From DATJFH01 sp035495815 (GTDB lineage: Bacteria; Acidobacteriota; Terriglobia; Bryobacterales; Bryobacteraceae): a stretch of 6,368 bases of DNA. Of the stretch, positions 1 to 5,785 are shown in pieces; position 1 is the first letter of the stretch, and each line of letters starts with the position of its first letter. The notes beneath the pieces are model-generated. The model was not told the DNA's origin, ran no database searches, and worked only from the letters and a program-made list of their open reading frames with translations. Made by a program: the position numbers and the translations under genes. The stretch is from assembly GCA_035495815.1 (NCBI GenBank), contig DATJFH010000308.1, forward strand, positions 1-6,368. The letters are read 5' to 3'.

Positions 1-75
1 CGCGCAAGGCTTCGGAGACTCGCCAATCGGAGCCGAGCCGGTGACGTTATCCGCCGACGCCGGGTTACGACGAGG

Positions 76-104
76 TTGTCGCGTCCGCCAAAGTTCAGTA
101 GACT
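76..104 (+). promoter_or_regulatory. Possible weak promoter of the membrane regulator gene
   Basis: A TTGTCG box (76-81) and a TAGACT box (99-104) are separated by 17 bases. Each matches four of six bases of the sigma70 consensus. Transcription would begin around base 111, leaving only about 8 bases before the ATG at 120, and no Shine-Dalgarno sequence is visible. This is a weak pattern match in GC-rich DNA. Bases 1-75 show no other feature that I can support. Confidence 0.22.
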
Positions 105-119
105 GGTCCTGCTTTGGGG

Positions 120-1502
120 ATGGACCAACCGAATCTCGAAACAGCGGCCGAACCAGCCGCTTCTACCGACGGTAGCCAGGTAAGCTCCGGCGAAGTGCAG
201 GCGCAACTGGACCGCATCCTTCAAAGTGCCCACTTCCAGCGCTCGGAGCGCTTGCAGCGCTTTCTGCGATTCGTTTGCGACTACACGATCCGCGGCGAGT
301 CCTCACTGCTGCACGAATATCTCATTGGGTCGGAAGTGTTCAGCCGCGGCCCGGAATACTCCCCTCAGGAAGACGGCATCGTGCGCCGCCAGGCCCACGC
401 GCTCCGGCGCAAGCTGCAGGAATATTACGAAAAGGAAGGGGCTGCGGACCCGATTCGCATCGACCTGCCAATCGGCCGGTACGTTCCCGTCTTTCGACGC
501 TCCCTCCCCCCGGCCCTCAGCAGCAAACCAGCCGGGATGGAAGCCCCTGTCGCCGGCGCGCCTTTCACCGCAATCGTCCCATTGCCCGCGTCCAGCTCTC
601 GCCGCTGGTGGCTCGCCGCCGCAAGCGCGGCCGTGATTGTTTTTGTGTTCGGTTGGTTCCTTGGCTCTCGTTCCACTACCACGCTGGCCAGCCCTTCCTC
701 CAGGTTCACCCCGGAGATGCAGGAGTTTTGGGGCCCCTGGTTCGACTCCCCTGCGGGCGCGGTCATCTGCTTCAGTAATCCATTGACCGCCGTGGTCAAG
801 CACTATTCCATGCCGCTCTCGGCCGATTCCAAGCCCGAGCGAGTGCCGCTTTCGGCCGAGCAGGACAGGCTGTTCCGCGCGGTTGTTCCAGTCCCTGCGG
901 GAGGTTTTCTGTATTTCGCCCCCGCCATCTCGCAGGCCAAGATGGGCGAGGCGATCGCAGCCGTGTATTTGACCTCGCTTTTTTCGCGGGCCGGCGTGCC
1001 CATTCGGGCCACTCAAAGCCGTTTTGTGACCTGGGAAGATCTCACCCGCGAGGATATGATTCTGCTCGGGAATAACGAGGCGAATCCGCTGCTGGATCAG
1101 ATTTTGAAGGATCGGCCCTATCAGCTCACGGCAACCAGGTCCGATCGGCAGCGGGCCATCGTGCGTACGGGTTCGGCGGGCTCCGAGGCGGTCGATTTCC
1201 AGATTCAGTATGGCGAGAACTCGGTTACGGCCACTCAGGAATACGCCCTCATCTCCATGCTGCCTGGAATGGATGGCCGCCGTCACCTGCTTCTCATCAA
1301 TGGCTTGAACACACAGGCAACGCAGATCGCAGCGGAGTTTCTGAGCACTCAGGGCAGGCTCGCCGAGCTGCTCGCCGAACTTCGGAAGCAGGATCCCACC
1401 CATTCCGGTCCCTGGTTTTTTCAAGGCGTATTGAAGACGGAAGTCCACGATAAAGTGCCGACCAATGCCAGGCTCATGGAGTTGAAGGTGATTCGCAGAT
1501 AG
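120..1502 (+). CDS. Single-pass membrane protein with N-terminal winged-helix-like domain
   Basis: From the ATG at 120 the protein has 460 residues. A TTG two codons earlier (114) is an alternative start; neither has a clear Shine-Dalgarno sequence. Residues about 26-126 form a compact domain with FLRFV, HEYLIGSEVF, DGIVRRQAHALRRKL and LPIGRYVPVF. I know this pattern from many Acidobacteriota proteins, where it resembles the OmpR/CadC-type winged helix at the front of membrane-bound or TPR proteins. A Pro/Ala linker follows, then Arg-Arg-Trp-Trp and one hydrophobic helix at about 163-182. The remaining roughly 275 residues would lie outside the membrane and match no domain I can name. The arrangement (DNA-binding-like domain inside, one helix, outside domain) suggests a one-component signal-transducing regulator like CadC or ToxR, but DNA binding is inferred. 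The gene stands alone, and its target is not evident. The domain family is fairly sure; the function is open. Confidence 0.85.
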   Translation: MDQPNLETAAEPAASTDGSQVSSGEVQAQLDRILQSAHFQRSERLQRFLRFVCDYTIRGESSLLHEYLIGSEVFSRGPEYSPQEDGIVRRQAHALRRKLQEYYEKEGAADPIRIDLPIGRYVPVFRRSLPPALSSKPAGMEAPVAGAPFTAIVPLPASSSRRWWLAAASAAVIVFVFGWFLGSRSTTTLASPSSRFTPEMQEFWGPWFDSPAGAVICFSNPLTAVVKHYSMPLSADSKPERVPLSAEQDRLFRAVVPVPAGGFLYFAPAISQAKMGEAIAAVYLTSLFSRAGVPIRATQSRFVTWEDLTREDMILLGNNEANPLLDQILKDRPYQLTATRSDRQRAIVRTGSAGSEAVDFQIQYGENSVTATQEYALISMLPGMDGRRHLLLINGLNTQATQIAAEFLSTQGRLAELLAELRKQDPTHSGPWFFQGVLKTEVHDKVPTNARLMELKVIRR

Positions 1503-1565
1503 TCTCCCCAGCCGGAAGGGAGTCAGCGGCGCTGAGTCGTTCCGGAGCGGGCCGTCGGAGGCTGA

Positions 1566-1679
1566 TTACGGGCCGGATTCCGACCCTGCTCCAGGTTGTT
1601 CTGCGGCATGACCGGCATAAAGCGTGCCCCACAAGATCATCAGTGACGCGATGGAGACGGGCGCGAGCACCGGCCTCCA
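1566..1679 (-). other. Small minus-strand frame with a possible membrane helix
   Basis: This open frame of 37 codons runs between an in-frame TAG (1680-1682) and a TAA (1566-1568). It contains a hydrophobic stretch, PVLAPVSIASLMILWGTLYA, followed by a polar tail. It could start at a GTG at 1670, which gives 34 residues and has GGAGG only three bases upstream, or at an ATG at 1640. It could be a tiny single-helix membrane protein, the tail of a decayed transporter-like gene, or chance. No family is recognised. Confidence 0.2.
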
Positions 1680-1896
1680 CTACGGCAGCGGCAAACCGCA
1701 CGAGAACGCTCAGCTCGCAGTAGTCAGCCCTCTTTGATGCCGGCCACTCCCGTTGTGATGCCCCCCAGGCCGGCGCGTTCGGAGGAGAAACTCACACCGG
1801 AGGTGACCGCCGGCGGTGAAAACGGAAAGCGGCAACATCGGTTCGCCATGCCGGCGACGGCGCCGGTGAGTCGTCTGTTCGGGTGACCGAGGACTT

Positions 1897-1918
1897 GGGC
1901 GCCGGTCCAGTGGCGCCC
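1897..1918 (-). terminator. GC stem-loop just after the PQQ dehydrogenase stop
   Basis: A perfect 7-bp stem (GGGCGCC/GGCGCCC) encloses an 8-base loop, 11 bases beyond the stop codon of the minus-strand dehydrogenase gene. The position suits a 3' end structure. No T-run follows on either strand, so it is not a classic intrinsic terminator. It may stabilise the message end or act with Rho. Confidence 0.35.
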
Positions 1919-1929
1919 GTCGCCCGGCC

Positions 1930-4014
1930 TCAAGGCAGCGCGAAAGCAACGTAGCTGCCGCCCGACGGCGCGCCGGACTTGCCTCCGCCCGCGCCAATCA
2001 CCACGAACTGCCGTCCCTTCACCTCGTATGTAGCGGGCGTGGCGTTTCCTGCAGCCGGCAGCGTGGTTTCCCAAAGCAGCTTGCCGGTGGTCTTGTCGAA
2101 AGCATGGAATTTGCGGTCGTGGTTGGTGGCGCCGATAAAGACCAGCCCCCCGGCCGTCACCACCGGTCCGCCGTAGTTCTCGGTTCCCGTATTGCGAATT
2201 CCCTTTTCCACCAGCTCCGGAAACTCTCCGAACGGGATCTTCCACGCAATCTCACCCTTGTTCAGGTCGATGGCGTTTAGCGTACCCCACGGCGGCTCCA
2301 TCGCCGGATATCCATCCGGATCGAGGAACTTGTTGTAGCCGTCCGCCTGATACTTCTGATCGTACCGGGTGGGACGCCTCTGCCCTTCCGGCGCCGCCGT
2401 ATCTTCACCCGTCATAATGTATCGCGTCAGGGCGCGCAGCTCCAGATTGCCGAGAGTTCGGAAACCGGGCATGCGGCCGCTGCCCGAGCGGATCAGCGCG
2501 GAGATCTCCTGCTGTGAATACTTGTCGCCGATCTTTTCCAGCGAGGGAAACTCGGGCGGCGTCCCGCGCAGGTCGTCTCGATGGCACGATGCGCAGTCGC
2601 GCAGATAGAGGCTCTTTCCGCCCGCCACGGCAGGGCCGCTGCCACGCTCCACCAGCCGCAGGATCCAGGCCATCTCGTTCGCGTTCACGTAGAGCAGGCC
2701 GCTGTCGGGATCGAAGGCCGCGCCGCCCCACTCTCCGCCGCCATCGAAGCCCGGGAACACCACCGTGCCTTCCAGGCTGGGCGGCTCGAACTGTCCCGCG
2801 CTGCGCACCTTCCTGAATCTTTCGAGTACGGCTTTATGGGCCGCCTCCGTGCGCTTGGTAATCATGTCTTCCGTGAATATCTGACGGGAAAAAGCGGGCG
2901 GCTTGACCGGAAACGGCTGCGTGCCGGCCACCGTTTCGCCGTCCACGGCGCGCGCCGAAACCTTGCGGTCCTCGATCGGAAACAGCGGCTTCCCCGTCTC
3001 CCGCTCGAACACGAACACATGGCCCGACTTGGTGATCTGCGACACGGCGTCCACCAGCTTGCCGCCGCGCCTGACCGTCACTAGATTCGGGGGCGCCGGA
3101 AAATCGCGATCCCACAGATCGTGCCGGATGGCCTGGAAATGCCACACGCGTTCACCCGTGTCCGCCTTGAGACACAGCAGCGTATTTGCGAAAAGGTTGT
3201 CGCCCGCGCGGTTGGAGCCGTAGAAGTCCGAAGCCGCCGACCCGGTGGGCGCGAACAGCAGACCGCGCTTCTCGTCCACGGTCATGCCGGCCCAGTTGTT
3301 GGCGGAGCCGCTGTATTGCCAGGCGTCCTTCGGCCACGTATCGTAACCGAACTCGCCGGGATGCGGGATGGTATGGAAACTCCAGCGGAGCTTGCCTGTG
3401 AGCGCGTCGTAGGCTCGGATATCGCCGGGCGGCGACGGCAGCGATTCGCTCATCATGCTTCCCATGATGAGCAGGTCCTTGTAGATCACGCCCGGGGTGG
3501 TGGCGCTGATCGTGATGTCCTTCGGATTGCGTCCCAGACCTTCGCGCAGATCCACCCGGCCCGCCTCGCCGAAGCCCGGAATCAGCTTGCCGTTCTTCGC
3601 GTCGAGCGCATACAGGAAGTGCCGGATGGAGAAGTACAGCCGTCCGGCCGAATAAACCAGTCCACGGTTGCGATACTTTCCGACGCTCTTGCTGCCCGCA
3701 TTGGGATCGTGGCTCCAGAGGAGCGCTCCGGTGGCCGCGTCGAGCGCGATGATGCGCAGCTTCGGCGTGCTGGCATACAACACGCCGTCCACGACGATGG
3801 GATTGCACTGCATCTCCGAGCCCGGGAAAGCGTCTCCGGTGTCGTAGGTCCAGGCCACCTGCAGCCGTTTGACGTTGCTGCGGTTGATCTGGTCGAGCTT
3901 CGAGTAGCGAATGTTTTCTGTTCCGCCGCCATAGACCTTCCAGTCCCGGTAGGGCTTGGGCGAAGCGGCAAGCAGCAGCATCAGGGCGCAGGCTGAAACG
4001 AATAGGAGTTTCAT
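1930..4014 (-). CDS. PQQ-dependent dehydrogenase with internal cytochrome c domain
   Basis: The protein has 694 residues from the ATG at 4014. That start begins a clean signal peptide (MKLLFVSACALMLLLAASPK), with a weak GAAG-type ribosome site ahead; an upstream ATG at 4074 would bury it. The mature protein is an eight-bladed PQQ propeller of the membrane glucose/quinate dehydrogenase type. It has an N-terminal DWKVYGGGTENIRYS blade, the HDLWDRDFPAPPNL motif at 298-311, and a C-terminal GTENYGGPVVTAGGLVFIGAT blade ending in AFALP. D302 and K329 keep the 27-residue spacing of the active-site Asp/Lys of E. coli glucose dehydrogenase (D466/K493, from memory). A class I cytochrome c domain is inserted at about 462-540: heme motif CASCH at 474-478 and probable Met ligand M515 in GRMPGF. 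There are no N-terminal membrane helices, so it should be a soluble periplasmic quinohaemoprotein. It would oxidise a sugar or alcohol at PQQ and pass electrons through the heme to a respiratory acceptor. The substrate cannot be told from sequence. Confidence 0.94.
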   Translation of the reverse strand: MKLLFVSACALMLLLAASPKPYRDWKVYGGGTENIRYSKLDQINRSNVKRLQVAWTYDTGDAFPGSEMQCNPIVVDGVLYASTPKLRIIALDAATGALLWSHDPNAGSKSVGKYRNRGLVYSAGRLYFSIRHFLYALDAKNGKLIPGFGEAGRVDLREGLGRNPKDITISATTPGVIYKDLLIMGSMMSESLPSPPGDIRAYDALTGKLRWSFHTIPHPGEFGYDTWPKDAWQYSGSANNWAGMTVDEKRGLLFAPTGSAASDFYGSNRAGDNLFANTLLCLKADTGERVWHFQAIRHDLWDRDFPAPPNLVTVRRGGKLVDAVSQITKSGHVFVFERETGKPLFPIEDRKVSARAVDGETVAGTQPFPVKPPAFSRQIFTEDMITKRTEAAHKAVLERFRKVRSAGQFEPPSLEGTVVFPGFDGGGEWGGAAFDPDSGLLYVNANEMAWILRLVERGSGPAVAGGKSLYLRDCASCHRDDLRGTPPEFPSLEKIGDKYSQQEISALIRSGSGRMPGFRTLGNLELRALTRYIMTGEDTAAPEGQRRPTRYDQKYQADGYNKFLDPDGYPAMEPPWGTLNAIDLNKGEIAWKIPFGEFPELVEKGIRNTGTENYGGPVVTAGGLVFIGATNHDRKFHAFDKTTGKLLWETTLPAAGNATPATYEVKGRQFVVIGAGGGKSGAPSGGSYVAFALP

Positions 4015-4101
4015 TTCGGTCGCTTCAGCATAGTGCGCGCAGGACCGGGAACTCAACTGGGGCCGGGTTGCCACGGATCCATACGGGCATTGAAAGACTG
4101 T
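4015..4101. promoter_or_regulatory. Divergent upstream region of the PQQ dehydrogenase
   Basis: This stretch must carry the minus-strand promoter of the dehydrogenase unless that promoter lies in the AT-rich island next to it. The best minus-strand match is TTGAGT, 18 bases, TATGCT. It would put the transcript start fewer than ten bases before the ATG at 4014, and each box matches only four of six bases. I regard it as unproven. Confidence 0.25.
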
Positions 4102-4129
4102 TTGACAAAAATGTTAACTTAGACATAAT
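4102..4129 (+). promoter_or_regulatory. Strong sigma70-type promoter of the DPSL operon
   Basis: A perfect -35 box TTGACA (4102-4107) and a five-of-six -10 box CATAAT (4124-4129) are 16 bases apart. They sit in a short AT-rich island within otherwise GC-rich DNA. Transcription should start near 4136, reading right toward the ferritin-like gene. It is the best promoter in the window. The leader would be about 350 bases. A palindromic operator-like site lies over the spacer and the -10 box. Confidence 0.7.
4111..4126. promoter_or_regulatory. PadR-like operator dyad ATGT-N8-ACAT
   Basis: ATGT (4111-4114) and ACAT (4123-4126) are inverted half-sites separated by exactly eight bases, the published consensus layout for PadR-family repressors. 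The dyad covers the promoter spacer and the first bases of the -10 box, so a bound repressor would block polymerase. PadR regulators are abundant in Acidobacteriota. None is encoded in this window, so assignment to PadR is inference; an unrelated dimeric regulator would fit the same symmetry. Confidence 0.4.
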
Positions 4130-4187
4130 CTAGAAAGCAGGATGCGGCAGACGCGGCCTGAAATCGGGGGATTGTTTCGCCGCGCAA

Positions 4188-4219
4188 CGCTCCGTATAGG
4201 CCCGCTGCCATACGGAGTG
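4188..4219 (+). other. Leader stem-loop 1
   Basis: CTCCGTAT (4190-4197) pairs perfectly with ATACGGAG (4210-4217). A G-U and a C-G pair extend the stem outward to 4188 and 4219. Inside the loop, GGC (4199-4201) can pair with GCC (4207-4209) after one bulged A. About 13 pairs in all make this a stable RNA hairpin some 50 bases into the predicted transcript. No T-run follows, so it is not an obvious attenuator. Confidence 0.5.
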
Positions 4220-4430
4220 GTCGATTTCTTCGTCCGGCGCCCGATTCACGCCGCTGCCGGCGGGATTCAAGGCATTGAGCCGCAGCGGCCCAAAGCTTCA
4301 AGAGCCGCTCGAGCGTTCGGCCTTGCGCTTCGACGCCAACGTCCATCGGCAGCGCCATTCCATCTGCGGCCGCCTCGCAAACGGCTGCGCTCGACACTCG
4401 GAAGGTCCCCGGATATCAGGTGGTTTTCAA

Positions 4431-4453
4431 CGGAATCCGCAACTGCGGTTCCG
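4431..4453 (+). other. Leader stem-loop 2, just upstream of the ribosome site
   Basis: CGGAA (4431-4435) pairs with TTCCG (4449-4453), and CCGC (4437-4440) pairs with GCGG (4445-4448). There is one bulged T and an AACT tetraloop. The nine-pair hairpin ends 17 bases before the AAGGAGA ribosome site, close enough to affect translation start or RNA stability. Confidence 0.4.
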
Positions 4454-4484
4454 GCCGATTCAATTCGAGAAAGGAGATAGCGCA

Positions 4485-5051
4485 ATGGGAAAAGTTGCAA
4501 GACAGGTAGTTGAGCAGGCTGGCGTGAATGTGGAAGTCCTGTTGGACAAGCTGGTTCGGGCCGCGGGCGCCGAATTCACCACATTTTACTACTATACGAT
4601 CCTGCGCGTGAACGCGATCGGCTTCGATGGCGAAGGCCTGAAGGAGATCATCGAGGACGCGCGTATCGAAGACCGCAACCACTTTGAAGCCCTCACCCCG
4701 CGCATTTACGAATTGGGCGGCAAGCTGCCGCGCGACATCCGCGGATTCGCCGATGTGGCCGGGTGCCCCGACGCCTACCTGCCCGAGAACCCGCGCGACA
4801 TGAAACAGATGCTGGGCGTGCTGGTCGAGGCGGAACGCTGCGCCGTGCGTACTTATACCGAGATCTGTAACCTGACCTTCGGCAAGGACCATCGCACTTA
4901 CGACCTGGCTCTGGCCATCCTGCATGAGGAGGTCGAGCATGAGGCCTGGTTCTCCGAATACCTTTCCGAAGGTCCCTCCGGCCACTTCCGCCGGGGCGCT
5001 CCCGGGACCTCGCCCTACGTGCGCCGTTTCATGTCCGCCGATTTCTCGTAA
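4485..5051 (+). CDS. Dps-like ferritin (DPSL, thioferritin)
   Basis: The protein has 188 residues from the ATG at 4485, chosen because AAGGAGA (4471-4477) lies eight bases before it; the frame is open upstream without family-like sequence. It is a four-helix ferritin-like protein matching the DPSL group described from Sulfolobus, Pyrococcus and Bacteroides. Likely di-iron ligands are E30 (AEFTTFYYYT), E62/D63 with H66 (ARIEDRNHF), E115/E117 (EAERC) and E149 with H152 (HEEVEHEAWF). C94 (AGCPDAYLPEN) and C119 (ERCAVRTY) correspond by spacing to the paired cysteines near the metal site that give thioferritins their name. The C-terminal GPSGHFRRGAPG is also typical. Family members form 12-subunit cages that use hydrogen peroxide to oxidise Fe(II) and store it, protecting the cytoplasm. 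It is first gene of an operon with a Rieske protein and a pterin dehydratase. Residue roles are by recollection of the family. Confidence 0.94.
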   Translation: MGKVARQVVEQAGVNVEVLLDKLVRAAGAEFTTFYYYTILRVNAIGFDGEGLKEIIEDARIEDRNHFEALTPRIYELGGKLPRDIRGFADVAGCPDAYLPENPRDMKQMLGVLVEAERCAVRTYTEICNLTFGKDHRTYDLALAILHEEVEHEAWFSEYLSEGPSGHFRRGAPGTSPYVRRFMSADFS

Positions 5052-5108
5052 GGAGATTCCGCCTTCTTCGTGAGGCCGGACCCCATTCGCTGCCGGCCTC
5101 TGTTCAAC

Positions 5109-5453
5109 ATGCCCTTTCAAAAGCTTGCTGCGATAAGCGAAGTGCCTCCCGGTAAAACGAAATTCGTCCACGCCGCTTCGACGCCTGTGATCCTGGCCAA
5201 CTGGGACGGCCGCATTTACGCTCTTTACGGATTGTGTCCCCATCGCGGTAATCCCCTCGAAGGCGCCGTCCTTTGGGACAACCTGATCGACTGCCCTTTC
5301 CACCACTTCCAGTACGACGTCCAGACCGGCCGAAATCATTACCCTCAGAACGTCTACCCGAAGGACTATCCGGAGTTGCAACAACAACTGAAGCCGCTCA
5401 AGACCTATCCCGTCGAGGTGCGCGACAATGACGTCTGGGTGGATCTGGAATGA
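5109..5453 (+). CDS. Rieske [2Fe-2S] ferredoxin
   Basis: The protein has 114 residues from the ATG at 5109. A GTG at 5070 would add 13 residues; it lies 14 bases after an AGGAG that overlaps the upstream stop codon, while the ATG has no ribosome site, so the start is uncertain. I chose the ATG because family similarity begins at FQKLAAISEVPPG. The cluster motif is complete: C43-P-H45, 16 residues, C62-P-F-H65, as in soluble Rieske ferredoxins of ring-hydroxylating and nitrite reductase (NirD-like) type. There is no signal peptide or membrane helix, so it should be a cytoplasmic electron carrier. Between the second cluster loop and the final strands is a Tyr/Pro-rich stretch (about 77-96) that I do not recall from ordinary dioxygenase ferredoxins. 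It follows the DPSL gene by 57 bases (18 from the GTG) and overlaps the next gene by ATGA. No oxygenase or reductase partner is present; the partner is unknown, with DPSL a candidate. Confidence 0.92.
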   Translation: MPFQKLAAISEVPPGKTKFVHAASTPVILANWDGRIYALYGLCPHRGNPLEGAVLWDNLIDCPFHHFQYDVQTGRNHYPQNVYPKDYPELQQQLKPLKTYPVEVRDNDVWVDLE

Positions 5454-5785
5454 GTAGCCTGGCCGATCAGCGCTGTGTTCCCTGCCGCGGGGGCGTGCCG
5501 CCGCTTGAAGGAGAGGCTCTCGAAAAGCTCTCCGCGCAATTGCGGGATTGGAAGGTGATCGAGGGCCGTCGCATCCAAAAAACCTTCCTCTTCCCCGATT
5601 TCAAAACAGCACTGGACTTCGTCAATCGTATCGGAGAGGTCGCCGAAGCGGAAGGCCATCATCCGGACCTGTGCCTGGCCTGGGGCCGTGTCGACGCTAC
5701 CACCTACACTCACAAAATCAACGGTCTGACGGAGAGCGACTTCGTCCTGGCGGCGAAGATCGACCGACTATACTTCTCGCGCTGA
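5450..5785 (+). CDS. Pterin-4a-carbinolamine dehydratase
   Basis: The protein has 111 residues, the usual size for this family (phhB/PCD/DCoH). The enzyme dehydrates 4a-hydroxytetrahydropterin to quinonoid dihydropterin, normally recycling the cofactor of aromatic amino acid hydroxylases. The signature EAEGHHPDL (66-74) supplies H70 and H71, and THK (87-89) supplies H88; these match the three active-site histidines of the family. W78 and DFVLAAKID (97-105) also fit. The N-terminal CVPCRGGVPPL with C9 and C12 is common in the bacterial and archaeal form. The start ATG overlaps the Rieske stop as ATGA, which implies translational coupling. No phenylalanine hydroxylase is nearby. Homologues in such genomes have been linked to molybdopterin metabolism, or the protein may serve a pterin damage-repair role. 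Which applies here is unknown. Confidence 0.95.
   Translation: MSSLADQRCVPCRGGVPPLEGEALEKLSAQLRDWKVIEGRRIQKTFLFPDFKTALDFVNRIGEVAEAEGHHPDLCLAWGRVDATTYTHKINGLTESDFVLAAKIDRLYFSR

Larger units (their letters stand above)
1503..1929. other. 427-base intergenic gap without a convincing gene
   Basis: This gap separates two convergent genes. Directly after the upstream stop there are two weak stem-loops: CTCCC/GGGAG at 1504-1522 and TCAGC/GCTGA at about 1523-1535. Neither has a T-run, so neither is a good intrinsic terminator. A 12-base perfect palindrome lies at 1806-1817. Short minus-strand frames at 1566-1679 and just beyond the dehydrogenase stop read somewhat like protein, but they are interrupted by stops. 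A degraded gene remnant is possible and cannot be shown from the sequence alone. Confidence 0.5.
4136..4484 (+). promoter_or_regulatory. Long structured 5' leader of the DPSL operon
   Basis: The predicted transcript start and the ferritin-like start codon are about 350 bases apart. The interval contains two strong stem-loops (4188-4219 and 4431-4453), the second ending 17 bases before the Shine-Dalgarno sequence. I recognise no riboswitch class. A frame of 112 codons (4142-4480) spans nearly the whole leader, but it is rich in Arg and Pro, uses scattered ATA, AGA and AGG codons, resembles no family and looks non-coding. Confidence 0.45.

Noticed and set aside
303..1448. A 381-codon minus-strand open frame
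   Set aside because: It lies opposite the membrane regulator gene, which has recognisable domains; its Arg/Gly-rich product is typical of a GC-rich antisense shadow.
1806..1817. A perfect 12-base palindrome, ACCGCCGGCGGT
   Set aside because: It is all GC-type repeats in GC-rich DNA, next to no promoter, and not repeated elsewhere; chance is the simplest explanation.
1724..2245. A 173-codon minus-strand frame overlapping the end of the dehydrogenase
   Set aside because: Most of it is an out-of-frame reading of the real gene; only the last part lies in the gap and has no recognisable family.
3121..3996. A 291-codon plus-strand open frame
   Set aside because: It is antisense to the well-supported PQQ dehydrogenase, has an Arg/Ala/Val-rich composition and shows no family motif.
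4014..4074. The upstream ATG at 4074 as start of the PQQ dehydrogenase
   Set aside because: It would put 20 polar residues ahead of a clear signal peptide, and the internal ATG at 4014 gives a normal secretion signal.
4416..5387. A 323-codon minus-strand open frame opposite the DPSL and Rieske genes
   Set aside because: Both opposing genes have complete family motifs, so this is a shadow produced by GC-biased third positions.
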